A DNA stretch of 64,000 bases, from positions 248,001-312,000 of the forward strand of contig CAWAQA010000003.1 of NCBI GenBank assembly GCA_963784065.1, written 5' to 3'. The notes under the pieces were generated by a model. That model was not told where the DNA came from and made no database searches. It saw only the letters and a list, made by a program, of their open reading frames with translations. This document shows, piece after piece, positions 9,418 to 18,169 of the stretch. The position numbers and the translations under genes were made by a program. This DNA comes from CAWAQA01 sp963784065 (GTDB lineage: Bacteria; Acidobacteriota; Vicinamibacteria; Vicinamibacterales; UBA2999). Each line of letters opens with the position of its first letter. The stretch's first letter is position 1.

Positions 9418-10094
9418 CGGTCCAGATCGCCCCATCGATCCTCTCGGCCGACTTTGCCGCGCTCGGGCGCGACATTGCGGCGGTGGAACGCGGCGGCGCC
9501 GACCTCATTCACGTGGACGTCATGGACGGACATTTCGTCCCCAACATCACCATCGGGCCGCCGGTCGTGCGGGCGATCAGCCGCGTCGCGACCAGGCCGC
9601 TCGACGTCCACCTGATGATCGAGGAGCCGGATCGCTACATCGACGACTTCGTCGCCGCCGGCGCCAGCATGATCTCGGTGCACGTCGAGGCGGTCCCGCA
9701 TCTGCATCGCACGGTGCATTTGATCAAGAAGCTCGGCGCCAGGGCGGGCGTCGTGTTGAATCCAGCCACGCCCGCTTCCATGCTCGAGGAGATCGCTCCC
9801 GACGTCGACTTCGTCCTGGTGATGTCGGTCAACCCTGGCTTCGGCGGGCAGGCCTTCATCCGTCACAGCCTGCAGAAGCTTCGCCGCGTCCGCGACGTGC
9901 TGTCGCGCGCGGGTTCCTCGGCCCCCATCGAAATCGACGGCGGCATCGACCTCGCCAACGCCGCGGAGGTAGTCGCGGCCGGCGCCAGCATCCTGGTGGC
10001 GGGCCAGGCCATCTTCGGCTCGGCCGATGCCGAGGCGGCAACCCGCGCTCTTCGCGCCGCCGCGGTGCACTCGCCGACCGGCTCGCGCGCATGA
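9414..10094 (+). CDS. rpe: Ribulose-phosphate 3-epimerase
   Basis: Interconverts ribulose 5-phosphate and xylulose 5-phosphate in the pentose phosphate pathway. 226 residues with the whole family pattern: IAPSILSADFAALG (catalytic Asp), IHVDVMDGHFVPNIT, DVHLMIEEP (metal His), VMSVNPGFGGQAFI, and EIDGGIDLANAAEVVAAGAS with the second catalytic Asp in IDGG. GTG start at 9414 overlaps the PASTA gene by 4 bases, and its stop overlaps the next start by 4 bases. Intact. Confidence 0.95.
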   Translation: MTVQIAPSILSADFAALGRDIAAVERGGADLIHVDVMDGHFVPNITIGPPVVRAISRVATRPLDVHLMIEEPDRYIDDFVAAGASMISVHVEAVPHLHRTVHLIKKLGARAGVVLNPATPASMLEEIAPDVDFVLVMSVNPGFGGQAFIRHSLQKLRRVRDVLSRAGSSAPIEIDGGIDLANAAEVVAAGASILVAGQAIFGSADAEAATRALRAAAVHSPTGSRA

Positions 10095-10546
10095 CCAACT
10101 CGAGGCCTCAGGCCCAGCCGCCCGGGGCTCAGCCACAGCCCGGGGCCGTGCCGGACATCACCCGCACGACACACGTCCGCGTCCGCTATGCCGAGACGGA
10201 TCGCATGGGTGTCGTCTACTACTCGAACTATTTCGTGTGGTTCGAAGTCGGCCGCACGGAATGGCTGCGCGAGACCGGCTGGAGCTATCGCGAGATGGAG
10301 CTCGAGGGCATCGCCCTCCCGGTGATCGAAGCGCACTGTGAATACCGGCAGCCAGCACGCTACGACGATGACATCGAGATTCGGACGCGGGCCCGCCTGC
10401 TGACGCCGGTCCGCATCCAGTTCGATTACGAGGTGGTCCGTGGAGATCAGTCGCTGGTGGCATCCGGATACACCGTTCACGCCGCCCTCGACGCGACAGG
10501 CCGCCCCTGCCGGCTGCCCGCGCGTGTCACCGGAATGCTCGCGTGA
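10091..10546 (+). CDS. ybgC: YbgC/FadM-type acyl-CoA thioesterase
   Basis: Hot-dog fold thioesterase of 151 residues. RYAETDRMGVVYYSNYFVW holds the catalytic Asp and the conserved Tyr-Ser-Asn block, and ALPVIEAHCEYRQPARYDD the second family motif. The first 20 residues, rich in Pro and Gln, are extra. YbgC acts on acyl-CoA or acyl-ACP and is often encoded next to envelope genes. Here the ATG overlaps the rpe stop (ATGA) and the stop overlaps the epimerase start, so it is in the middle of a tight operon. Confidence 0.88.
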   Translation: MTNSRPQAQPPGAQPQPGAVPDITRTTHVRVRYAETDRMGVVYYSNYFVWFEVGRTEWLRETGWSYREMELEGIALPVIEAHCEYRQPARYDDDIEIRTRARLLTPVRIQFDYEVVRGDQSLVASGYTVHAALDATGRPCRLPARVTGMLA

Positions 10547-11493
10547 AGGCACTGGTCACCGGCGTCGCCGGGTTCATCGGCTCGCACCTCGCGGAGCGCC
10601 TGCTCGACTCCGGCGCCGCGGTCACGGGCATCGATAGCTTCACCGATTCCTATCCGCGCCAGCGGAAGGAAGCCAATCTCGCCGCCGTGCGGCAGCGCGA
10701 CGGCTTCGACCTGGTCGAGTCGAGCCTCGCCGACGCGGACCTGCCGCACCTCCTCGAAGGCGTCACGCATGTGTTTCACCTGGCGGCTCAGGCGGGGGTG
10801 CGCAAAAGCTGGGGACGCAATTTTCGCGTCTATACAATGAACAACGTGGAAGGGACCCAGATCCTGCTCGAGGCCTGCGCCGGCCGGCCAATCGAGCGGC
10901 TGGTCTACGCCTCGAGCTCGTCCGTGTACGGCGACGACGTGTCCCTGCCGATGCGCGAGGATGCGAGGCCGCAGCCGGTGTCGCCGTACGGCGTGACCAA
11001 GCTCAGCGCCGAGCTGCTCTGCCACCTGTACCACGTGAATCACAGTGTGCCGACGGTCGCATTGCGGTATTTCACGGTGTACGGGCCGCGGCAGCGTCCC
11101 GACATGGGGTTTCACCGCTTTTTCGCGGCGGTGATGGCGGGGCAACCCGTGCCCCAGTTCGGCGACGGGCGGCAGACGCGGGACTTCACGTACGTGGCCG
11201 ATGCCGTGACCGCCACCGTCGCGGCCGCGACGCGCGGGAGGCCCGGGGGTGTCTACAATATTGGCGGGGGGGCCCGCGTGGAGCTGCTCGACGTGTTCGA
11301 GCTCATCCGCCGAGTCACGAGGCGATCGGTCAGGGCCGAGCGCGTCGAGGCACAGCGTGGCGACATGCGTGACACATACGCAGACACCACGAGGGCGCGC
11401 GCGGATTTCGGCTTCGCGCCCACGGTGACTCTCGAACAAGGGCTTCGGGCCCAGTTCGACTGGATGAATGGCGCGGGACTGTTCGAAGCATGA
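10543..11493 (+). CDS. NAD-dependent sugar-nucleotide epimerase (extended SDR)
   Basis: 316 residues. VTGVAGFIGSHLAERLL is the NAD-binding glycine motif; ASSSSVYGD and SPYGVTKLSAE supply the catalytic Ser and the Tyr-x-x-x-Lys pair; RYFTVYGPRQRPDM is the typical substrate loop. The pattern is that of UDP-glucuronate/UDP-glucose 4-epimerases. It may act on the uronic acid made by the dehydrogenase at 6304. GTG start at 10543, overlapping ybgC by 4 bases; the stop overlaps the bamD start (ATGA). Confidence 0.9.
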   Translation: MKALVTGVAGFIGSHLAERLLDSGAAVTGIDSFTDSYPRQRKEANLAAVRQRDGFDLVESSLADADLPHLLEGVTHVFHLAAQAGVRKSWGRNFRVYTMNNVEGTQILLEACAGRPIERLVYASSSSVYGDDVSLPMREDARPQPVSPYGVTKLSAELLCHLYHVNHSVPTVALRYFTVYGPRQRPDMGFHRFFAAVMAGQPVPQFGDGRQTRDFTYVADAVTATVAAATRGRPGGVYNIGGGARVELLDVFELIRRVTRRSVRAERVEAQRGDMRDTYADTTRARADFGFAPTVTLEQGLRAQFDWMNGAGLFEA

Positions 11494-12293
11494 TTCAGCA
11501 ATTTCGTCTGACGCACGTCGCATCGCACCCGGCTCGCCCTGCCGGTGCTCCTGGTCTTCACTCACGGCCGCCGCCTGTGGCGGCGGGCGCAGCACTGTCC
11601 CGCCCAACGCGGCGCAGCCGGATCAGTTCCTCTACGAACGCGGCCAGGAGTCGATGAAGAACGAGGAATGGATCAACGCGCGCGAGTACTTTCGCCAGGT
11701 CGTGGACGGCTATCCTCAGAGTCCGGTCCGCCCGGACTCGAAGCTTGGTGTCGGTGATTCGTATCTCGGTGAGGGGTCGGCGGAGTCGCTCGTCCTGGCC
11801 GCCCAGGAGTTCCGCGAATTCCTGACGTTCTACCCGACCAATCCGCGCGCCGACTACGCCCAGTACAAGCTGGCGATGAGCCATCACGAGCAGATGCGTG
11901 CACCGGAGCGCGACCAGACGGAAACGCGCGAAGCGTTGAAGGAGTTTGAGATCTTCTTCGAGCGCTATGCGAACAGTCCGCTCGCGCCGGAAGTGAAGCA
12001 GCGATGGCGCGAAGCCCGCGATCGCCTCAGCGAAGCCTCCTATCTGCGTCGGTCTCCACTATTACCGGGTGCGCTGGTATCCGGGCGCCATCGACCGCTT
12101 CCGGGAGGTCCTCAGGGACGACCCCGGCTTCAGCGGCAGGGACGGGATCTACTTCTATCTGGCCGAGTCGCTGTCTCGGACCGATAAGACGGCCGAGGCG
12201 ATCCCGTACTTCGAGCGCCTGCTCGAGGAATTTCCGGCCAGCGAGCACCGCGAAGACACGACGGCACGCCTCCAAACGCTGAAGACTCAGTGA
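11490..12293 (+). CDS. bamD: BamD-like outer-membrane assembly lipoprotein (frameshifted)
   Basis: About 267 residues after joining frames. The ATG at 11490 starts MIQQFRLTHVAS; a second frame gives the hydrophobic core TRLALPVLLVFT; a third gives TAAACGGG with the lipidated Cys. The mature part is a TPR protein (DQFLYERGQESMKNEEW, YPQSPVRPDSKLGVGDSY, FREFLTFYPTNPRADYA), as in BamD, which helps insert beta-barrels into the outer membrane. A further extra C near 12045 shifts the frame before the last TPR (RWYPGAIDRFREVL). All three breaks are single-base, and the protein reads through cleanly otherwise. It overlaps the epimerase stop. Confidence 0.8.
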
Positions 12294-12385
12294 CTTCCGG
12301 CTGAAGCCCGCCGGGAGCGACACCAATAATTGTGGCTTCCTGCTGTGGCCTCCGGCTCCGGCCGGGAAGACCACGGGGAGACCTC

Positions 12386-13162
12386 ATGACGTCCACTCGA
12401 CGGCTGATCCACAGGCTGTTGGCCGCTGGCCTGCTCGCCGCGTACCTGCCCGTCCAGGCCGCCGCCCAGCGGGGCCCGGCTCCGAATCCGTCGGCCCTGC
12501 CGGCGGATGTCCTGGCGCTTGCCTGCGCTCCGGCCATGGTGTTCGAGGCGCCGCCGACGCCGCTGCGCATCACGGGCGGCCAGGACTCGTTCGTCCGGCG
12601 CATCTTCCAGCCCGGCGACCTCGTGACGCTCAACGCCGGCACCGACAATGGCGTCGAGGTCGGCCAGGAATACTACGTGCGCCGTGTCCAGGTGACGGGC
12701 GGCCGCACCGTGAGCCGCGAGACACCGGGCATGATCCGGACGGCGGGGTGGATTCGCGTGTACGCCGTGGACGATCGCATGGCGCTTGCGACGATCACGC
12801 ATGCGTGTGACACGATCGAAGCCGACGATTACCTCGAGCCCTTCGTGCTGCCGACGGTCGCGGCGGTCTCGGCCGAAAAGCCGAAGGCCCAGCGCGGCAA
12901 CTACGGCCGCGTCCTGCTCGGCACCGATCGTCGCGCCAGCTTCGGCCTCGGCGACTTCTTCATCGTCGATCGCGGGAGCACGCACGGCGTCGAGCCGGGC
13001 GCACAGTTCGTGATCTACCGCGACAAGCGTCAGCCGGAGAGCTTCCTGTACGAGCTGGGTGAGGCGGTCGCGGTGGACGTGAAGCCCGAGACCTCGACGC
13101 TGCGCGTCACGCTGTCGCGCGATGCGTTCTCGACCGGCGATTTCGTCGCCATCCGCAAGTAA
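12386..13162 (+). CDS. Exported protein of unknown function
   Basis: 258 residues from the ATG at 12386, which has CGGGGAG upstream. Signal peptide of about 26 residues ending QAAA. The body has two similar beta-rich halves: FQPGDLVTLNAGTDNGVEVG and FIVDRGSTHGVEPGAQFVIY. The D/N-x-G-x-x-x-G-V-x-x-G pattern resembles the C-terminal domain of FlgT-like and peptidoglycan-associated proteins. I do not recognise a specific family. It follows bamD, so an envelope role is plausible. Confidence 0.7.
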   Translation: MTSTRRLIHRLLAAGLLAAYLPVQAAAQRGPAPNPSALPADVLALACAPAMVFEAPPTPLRITGGQDSFVRRIFQPGDLVTLNAGTDNGVEVGQEYYVRRVQVTGGRTVSRETPGMIRTAGWIRVYAVDDRMALATITHACDTIEADDYLEPFVLPTVAAVSAEKPKAQRGNYGRVLLGTDRRASFGLGDFFIVDRGSTHGVEPGAQFVIYRDKRQPESFLYELGEAVAVDVKPETSTLRVTLSRDAFSTGDFVAIRK

Positions 13163-13172
13163 GGGATCACGA

Positions 13173-13252
13173 ACCACGGAGACGCAGAGACACAGAGGAC
13201 CGTTTATACTCCGGATCCCGTCATTGTCTCTGTGCCTCTGTGCCTCTGTGGT
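13173..13252. terminator. Long CACAGAG-word hairpin between convergent genes
   Basis: ACCACGGAGACGCAGAGACA at 13173 faces its inverted form TGTCTCTGTGCCTCTGTGCC from 13225, ending in TCTGTGGT. About 23 of 27 positions pair. It sits between the forward exported-protein gene and reverse pgsA, so it may end both transcripts. It is built from repeated short words like other intergenic elements in this window. Confidence 0.5.
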
Positions 13253-13278
13253 CTGGCGGAAGAGGCGTTCGACGATCC

Positions 13279-13896
13279 CTACGAAACCTTCGAGACCTTC
13301 GAGACCTTCGTCGTCTCTCTGGCGACGTTGACGTCCGTGACGCGGGCGCTGAGCAGAGCCTGGAAGCGGCGGTAGTAGTCCAACGCGGATGCGACAGCCG
13401 CGAGCATCACCACCCACAACGCGGCGTGCCCGATCGGTGCCAGCCACGGCAGCGGACCCCAGCCAAGAATCAACAGCAGGATTGCCGTGACCTGCGACGC
13501 CATCTTGATCTTGCCCAGGCGCGACGCCGGAATGGTGACACCGCGTGTGTACGCGAGGCTGCGCAGCGCGGTGACCGCAAATTCACGGCCGATGATCAGG
13601 GCGACCATCCACGCCGGGGCGAGGTCGAGCTGTACCAAGGAGATGAACGCGGCCGAGGTGAGCAGTTTGTCCGCGATCGGGTCCAGCATCTGCCCGAGCC
13701 ACGTGACCTGGCGGCGGCGGCGCGCCAGGTAGCCGTCCAGCCAGTCGGTCGCCGACGCCAGCGCGAAAATCGCAGCGGCCACCAGTTCTTTGGGGATCCC
13801 GGCAATGCGGTGTCCCTCGAACTCCGTGAGCAACGCCACGACCAGCAGCGGCACGAGGAACATGCGCGCCAGTGTCAGCGAGTTGGGCAGGTTCAT
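13279..13896 (-). CDS. pgsA: CDP-diacylglycerol--glycerol-3-phosphate 3-phosphatidyltransferase
   Basis: Makes phosphatidylglycerol phosphate, the first step to PG and cardiolipin, in the inner membrane. 205 residues. The CDP-alcohol phosphatidyltransferase signature is complete: DWLDGYLARRRRQ, then GQMLDPIADKL, i.e. DG-xx-AR-x8-G-xxx-D-xxx-D. Start MNLPNSLTLARMFLVP is typical. The C-terminus ends TTKVSKVSKVS, encoded by a 9-base tandem repeat (GAGACCTTC on the forward strand, three copies) that runs into the stop, so the tail is probably a product of repeat growth. Confidence 0.92.
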   Translation of the reverse strand: MNLPNSLTLARMFLVPLLVVALLTEFEGHRIAGIPKELVAAAIFALASATDWLDGYLARRRRQVTWLGQMLDPIADKLLTSAAFISLVQLDLAPAWMVALIIGREFAVTALRSLAYTRGVTIPASRLGKIKMASQVTAILLLILGWGPLPWLAPIGHAALWVVMLAAVASALDYYRRFQALLSARVTDVNVARETTKVSKVSKVS

Positions 13897-13940
13897 TGGT
13901 GGACGGCCTCATTCTAGCGCATGTAAGATCGTTGATTGTC

Positions 13941-14999
13941 ATGAAGGCGATCCTTCTGGCCGGGGGAAAGGGCACGCGTCTCAGGCCGCTGACCATTCAT
14001 ACCCCTAAGCCAATCGTTCCGATATTCAATCGACCTTTCCTCCATTACCAGATCGACCTGCTGAAACAGGTGCCGGAGATAGACGAGGTCATCCTCAGCC
14101 TCAACTACCAGCCGCGGCGGGTCGAGGAGATCTTCGGCGACGGCTCGGAGGTGGGCATCAAGATCCGCTACGTGGTCGAGCCGGCTCCCCTCGGCACCGC
14201 CGGCGCGATCAAGTACGCAGGCGACAACCTCACCGAGTCGGTCGTGGTGTTCAACGGCGACGTGCTGACCGAGATCGATCTGGCGGCGGTCATCCGGCTG
14301 CACCGCGAGCGGCAGGCACGGGCGACGATCGTCCTGACGCCGGTGGACAACCCGACCGCGTACGGCCTCGTGGAGACCGATGGCGAAGGCAACATCAAGC
14401 GATTCCTCGAGAAGCCGAAGCCCGAGGAGATCACGACCAACAACATCAACGCCGGGATCTACGTCCTCGAGCCCGACACCTTCGATCGGATCCCGAGCGA
14501 GGTGCCCTGGTCGATCGAGCGCAGCTACTTTCCCTCGCTCGTCGAGCGCAACGAGACGTTCGTCGCCTACATCTACAACGGATACTGGATCGACATCGGC
14601 ACGCCGGAGAAGTACTCGCAGGTTCACCGCGACATCATGGACGGCCGCTACGACGCCGCCCCGTTCAAGGATCTGCCGGCGCCGCGGACATGGGTGTCGC
14701 CGGACGCGCGCATCGAGGAGGGAGCCACGGTCGAGGGGCCGTGCTTCATCGACGGCGGCGCGCTGGTGAAGGCGGGCGCGCGCATCGGTCCCTACTCGGT
14801 CATCGGCAAGCAGGCGCAGATCGAAGAGGGTGTCACGATCGAGGGCGGGATCATCTGGCCGAACTGCCGCATCAGCCGCGACGCCTCGGTGCGCAACGCG
14901 ATCCTCGGCCGCAACTGTCACCTCGGCCGCAACACCACGGTCAACCACGGCGCAGTGCTCGGCGACAAGACGACGCTCACCGACTACACGCGGGTCTAG
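13941..14999 (+). CDS. Sugar-nucleotidyltransferase with left-handed beta-helix (mannose-1-phosphate guanylyltransferase type)
   Basis: 352 residues from the ATG at 13941. MKAILLAGGKGTRLRPLT is the nucleotide-binding signature, FNGDVLTEIDL holds the metal Asp, and FLEKPKPEE and YWIDIGTPEKY complete the catalytic domain. The C-terminal third is a hexapeptide-repeat helix (ARIEEGATVEGPCFIDGGA and following). This architecture is that of GDP-mannose pyrophosphorylases; dTDP- or UDP-glucose specificity cannot be excluded. Next to a phosphomannomutase, GDP-mannose synthesis is the simplest reading. It would feed the dehydrogenase at 6304. Confidence 0.85.
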   Translation: MKAILLAGGKGTRLRPLTIHTPKPIVPIFNRPFLHYQIDLLKQVPEIDEVILSLNYQPRRVEEIFGDGSEVGIKIRYVVEPAPLGTAGAIKYAGDNLTESVVVFNGDVLTEIDLAAVIRLHRERQARATIVLTPVDNPTAYGLVETDGEGNIKRFLEKPKPEEITTNNINAGIYVLEPDTFDRIPSEVPWSIERSYFPSLVERNETFVAYIYNGYWIDIGTPEKYSQVHRDIMDGRYDAAPFKDLPAPRTWVSPDARIEEGATVEGPCFIDGGALVKAGARIGPYSVIGKQAQIEEGVTIEGGIIWPNCRISRDASVRNAILGRNCHLGRNTTVNHGAVLGDKTTLTDYTRV

Positions 15000-15043
15000 C
15001 CATCACCGCGGCACAACGAGCATCGGGCATTCATAAGGTCTCC

Positions 15044-16399
15044 ATGCAGATCAACACGTCGATCTTCAAGGCATACGACATCCGCGCCCTCTACCCGTCC
15101 GAGATCAACGAGGACATCGCGCGCCAGATCGGGCGCGGCTTCGTCGCCTATCTCCAGGCGTCCCGTATCGGCGTGTCGCGCGACATGCGGCTGTCCTCGC
15201 CCGGCATCGCGGCGTCCTTCATCGAAGGCGCCCGCGAGCAGGGCGCCGACGTCGCCGACTACGGCATGGCGCCGACCGACATGATGTACTTCGCCGTCGT
15301 CAAGGACGGTCTCGAGGGCGGGGCGCAGATCACCGCCTCGCACAACCCGAAGCAGTACAACGGCATCAAGATGGTGCGGCGCGGCGCCGAGCCGCTGAGC
15401 GGGGAGGCCGGGCTCGCCGAGATCCGCGACATGATCGTCAACGACCGTCTGCCCGCGCCAGCAGCGCGGCGCGGTTCGCTCACCGCCAGCAACGTCCTTC
15501 CCGAGTACGTCGAGAAGGTGATGTCGTTCATCGACCCCGCGATCGTCAAGCCGTTCAACGTGGTGCTCGATGCCGGCAGCGGCATGGCCGGCCTCGTGGC
15601 GCCGGAGTTGTTCGACCGCTTGCCCTGCCGGACGACGCGGCTGTGCTTCACGATCGACGGCAACTTTCCGACGCACGAAGCGAATCCGCTGCTCGAGGAG
15701 AACCGCCGCGACATCACGGCGGAGGTGATCCGGCAACGGGCGGATGCCGGCATCGCCTGGGACGGCGACGCCGACCGCTGCTTCTTCCTCGACGGCGCCG
15801 GCGAGTTCATCTCCGGCGACTTCATCACCGCCCTCCTCGCCGAAGCGTTCCTGCTGAAGTACCCCGGCGCGACGGTCATCTACGACCTGCGCGCGAGCCG
15901 CGCCGTGAAGGATGTCGTCGAGCGGATGGGAGGGCGGCCGCTGATGAACCGCGTCGGACACGCGTTCATCAAGCAGCGGATGCGGCAGGAAGACGCGGTG
16001 TTCGCCGGCGAGGTCACCGGGCACTATTACTTCCGCGACTTCTCCTACGCCGACAACGGCTTCATCCCGGCGCTGCTCATCCTCGAGCTGATGTCGAAGA
16101 AGAACAAGTCGCTGCGCGACCTGCTGCAGCCGCTCAGGGAGCGCTACTTCATCTCCGGCGAGATCAACACGAAGCTGGCGAGCATGAGCGAGGTGCCGGC
16201 GAAGCTCGAGGCGATCGAGGCGCGCTACAAGGACGCCGACATCGCGAAGATGGACGGCGTCTCCGTCGACTATCCCGACTGGCACTTCAACGTTCGCGCC
16301 TCGAACACCGAGCCGCTGCTGCGTCTCAATCTGGAAGCGGCGTCACCCGAGGTGATGGAGCGCAGACGCAATGAGGTGCTCGGAATCATTCGCGGCTGA
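15044..16399 (+). CDS. Phosphomannomutase/phosphoglucomutase
   Basis: Interconverts hexose 6- and 1-phosphates through a phosphoserine. 451 residues from the ATG at 15044. Domain 1 has the phosphorylated Ser in ITASHNPKQYNGIK; the metal loop is WDGDADRCFFLD; the sugar-specificity loop is GEVTGHYYFRD (GEMSGH in most PMM/PGM); the C-terminal phosphate-binding loop is VRASNTEPLLRL. 45 bases after the nucleotidyltransferase, so together they make an activated hexose. Intact. Confidence 0.92.
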   Translation: MQINTSIFKAYDIRALYPSEINEDIARQIGRGFVAYLQASRIGVSRDMRLSSPGIAASFIEGAREQGADVADYGMAPTDMMYFAVVKDGLEGGAQITASHNPKQYNGIKMVRRGAEPLSGEAGLAEIRDMIVNDRLPAPAARRGSLTASNVLPEYVEKVMSFIDPAIVKPFNVVLDAGSGMAGLVAPELFDRLPCRTTRLCFTIDGNFPTHEANPLLEENRRDITAEVIRQRADAGIAWDGDADRCFFLDGAGEFISGDFITALLAEAFLLKYPGATVIYDLRASRAVKDVVERMGGRPLMNRVGHAFIKQRMRQEDAVFAGEVTGHYYFRDFSYADNGFIPALLILELMSKKNKSLRDLLQPLRERYFISGEINTKLASMSEVPAKLEAIEARYKDADIAKMDGVSVDYPDWHFNVRASNTEPLLRLNLEAASPEVMERRRNEVLGIIRG

Positions 16400-16432
16400 G
16401 CCGGCGCGCACCACGGTCCTGTGCAAACCGCC

Positions 16433-16461
16433 TTGACAGAAGCGATCGGCGATCGTAACGT
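16433..16461 (+). promoter_or_regulatory. Sigma-70-type promoter candidate
   Basis: TTGACA (16433-16438) and TAACGT (16456-16461) are separated by 17 bases, about 200 bases upstream of the sigma-54 activator gene. A perfect -35 and a fair -10. Between it and the gene, TTGTGGGC (16574) and GCCCACAA (16610) form an inverted repeat that could be an operator. Confidence 0.45.
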
Positions 16462-16657
16462 GACCGGCGTTCGTCCCCCCGCGTCTGCTTCAGGCCCCCC
16501 CGAGAAGCAGGAGCAACTGGTTCCTGTCGTTCGCGCCAACGGCTGAAGGCGTCACATTCGACATATCGCAGCTTTGTGGGCTCCTTGCGGCCGCCCTCAC
16601 GGCGACGCTGCCCACAACCGTCATCGGCGAGGGCCGCACAGCGCACGAGGTCTGTCT

Positions 16658-17728
16658 ATGACCGAGAAACGCTTCGGCCAACTGTTAGAGGCCGCTCCGC
16701 CCGGGCTTCGCTCCCGGAGCGGTACCAGCTCCGTGGACGCACGGTCCGAGTTCGGCCGGCTGGAGCTTATTGGCGATTCGCCCGCGATGCGGGCGGTCAC
16801 GCGGCAGATCGAGAAGATCGCCCGCAGCGACGCGCCCATCCTGATCCAGGGCGAAACGGGATCGGGAAAGGAGCTTGCGGCGCGAGCGATTCTGCGCCGG
16901 AGCGCGCGGCGCGCCGGCCCGCTGGTCGCCGTCAACTGCGGCGCGATTCCTGACGGGCTGATCGAGACGGAGCTGTTCGGCCACAGCCAGGGCGCCTTCA
17001 CCGACGCCAAGCAGGCGCGTCCCGGCGCGATTGCCCAGGCGGAAGGCGGGGTGCTGTTCCTCGACGAAATCGACACGCTTTCGCCCAAGGGGCAGGTCAC
17101 GCTGCTCCGGTTTCTCCAGGACTCCCGCTATCGGCCCGTTGGCAGCTGCAAGGAACTCATCGCCGACGTCCGGATCATCGCCGCCAGCAACCAGCCGCTG
17201 CAGCGGCTGGTCGAGGATGGCCGCTTTCGCCGGGACCTGCTCTATCGCGTGAACATCTTCGATCTGTCGATCCCGCCCCTGCGCAGCCGGGAGGGCGACA
17301 TCGAAATGCTGGCCCGTCATTTCATTCTGTCTTTCAGTCGCCTCTATGACATTCCCGAGAAGCGGCTCCATCCCGACGCCGTCGCATCGCTCCGCCGCTA
17401 CGCCTGGCCGGGCAACGTTCGTGAGCTGGAGAACTGGATCCATCGCGAACTGCTCCTCACCGACGACGACGAGATCTGCAGCCGCGTCGATCAGGCGGTG
17501 TGGTTCGATCCGCCAGACGACAGAGACGGTCCCCAAGTAACCCTTCAGGACTTTCGCGCCGCGAAGGCACGCGCGCTCGCCGACTTCGAAAGCGCATATG
17601 TGACGCGTGTGCTCGCGGAGGCCGACGGCAACGTCACGGTGGCCGCGCGCATCGCCGGCAAGGAACGGCGTTCGTTCGGCAAGCTGCTCAAGAAATTGGG
17701 CATCGGCCACGAGCCGCGATCACGCTGA
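16658..17728 (+). CDS. Sigma-54-dependent enhancer-binding protein without receiver domain
   Basis: 356 residues from the ATG at 16658. A short N-terminal part of about 40 residues carries no receiver, GAF or PAS domain. The AAA+ domain has Walker A GETGSGKE and Walker B GGVLFLDEID; the sigma-54 contact loop reads GAFTDA instead of GAFTGA; SNQPLQRLVEDGRFRRDLLYR and the R-finger region are normal, as is WPGNVRELENW. The C-terminal Fis-type helix-turn-helix is RVLAEADGNVTVAARIAG then KERRSFGKLLKKLG. Such PspF-like activators are controlled by a partner protein, not phosphorylation. Immediately downstream lie phased repeats and a -24/-12 promoter in front of a peroxidase gene, the likely target. 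An in-frame ATG at 16574 lies in an inverted repeat and is less likely. Confidence 0.9.
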   Translation: MTEKRFGQLLEAAPPGLRSRSGTSSVDARSEFGRLELIGDSPAMRAVTRQIEKIARSDAPILIQGETGSGKELAARAILRRSARRAGPLVAVNCGAIPDGLIETELFGHSQGAFTDAKQARPGAIAQAEGGVLFLDEIDTLSPKGQVTLLRFLQDSRYRPVGSCKELIADVRIIAASNQPLQRLVEDGRFRRDLLYRVNIFDLSIPPLRSREGDIEMLARHFILSFSRLYDIPEKRLHPDAVASLRRYAWPGNVRELENWIHRELLLTDDDEICSRVDQAVWFDPPDDRDGPQVTLQDFRAAKARALADFESAYVTRVLAEADGNVTVAARIAGKERRSFGKLLKKLGIGHEPRSR

Positions 17729-17749
17729 CGTGCCGGCCAGCGCCGCGCC

Positions 17750-17776
17750 GGGTCAAAAGCGACCCGCAGGTGGGTC
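17750..17776. promoter_or_regulatory. Three alternating GGGTC/GACCC half-sites, 11 bp apart
   Basis: GGGTC (17750), GACCC (17761) and GGGTC (17772) start exactly 11 bases apart, with AAAAGC and GCAGGT between. They form two overlapping palindromes on one face of the helix. The site is about 150 bases upstream of the -24/-12 promoter at 17907, the usual place for enhancer sites of sigma-54 activators. The first pair could instead be a terminator hairpin of the activator gene, but there is no T-run. Confidence 0.5.
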
Positions 17777-17906
17777 AGCGCCGCCCCGGGCCTAACTCGT
17801 TCAATCGCGACAGCTAGGCCATTCCTGCTGCGCGGCCGCGGGTCGCTTCGGTCTCCTCGCGATCATAGGGACTGCAATTATCGTCCGCCGACGGCGCGGC
17901 GCGCGA

Positions 17907-17920
17907 GGCACGACAATTGC
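17907..17920 (+). promoter_or_regulatory. Sigma-54 (-24/-12) promoter
   Basis: GGCACGACAATTGC matches the consensus GGCACG-N4-TTGC at every fixed position, with GG and GC separated by the required 10 bases. Only the flanking T (A here) and the final W (C here) differ. Transcription would start near 17932 and run into the peroxidase gene at 18170 with a leader of about 240 bases. Confidence 0.65.
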
Positions 17921-18169
17921 CCGGCCCTGCCTTCGTTCAACGTCGCCCGGCTTCCCACAAGGGCGACAACTCTCTGTAACTTCCGGTTTGCGAGACGGGC
18001 GCTCGCGTCGGCACTGCGCGCATGGCATTCACGGCCGCATGCAGGGTCGGACTTCGCTCACCGATGCGGGCTCGCCGCCCGCGTCAGGAGGGGGGCTTCA
18101 CGCGCACGCAGGTGCGTCGAACGGCCTCGCGCGAACGCTCGTGCGCAGCGGGATCAAAGGAGGACGGCG

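Noticed and set aside
16574..16657. Earlier ATG for the sigma-54 activator
   Set aside because: The leader lies in an inverted repeat and lacks a ribosome-binding site; 16658 aligns better with the family.
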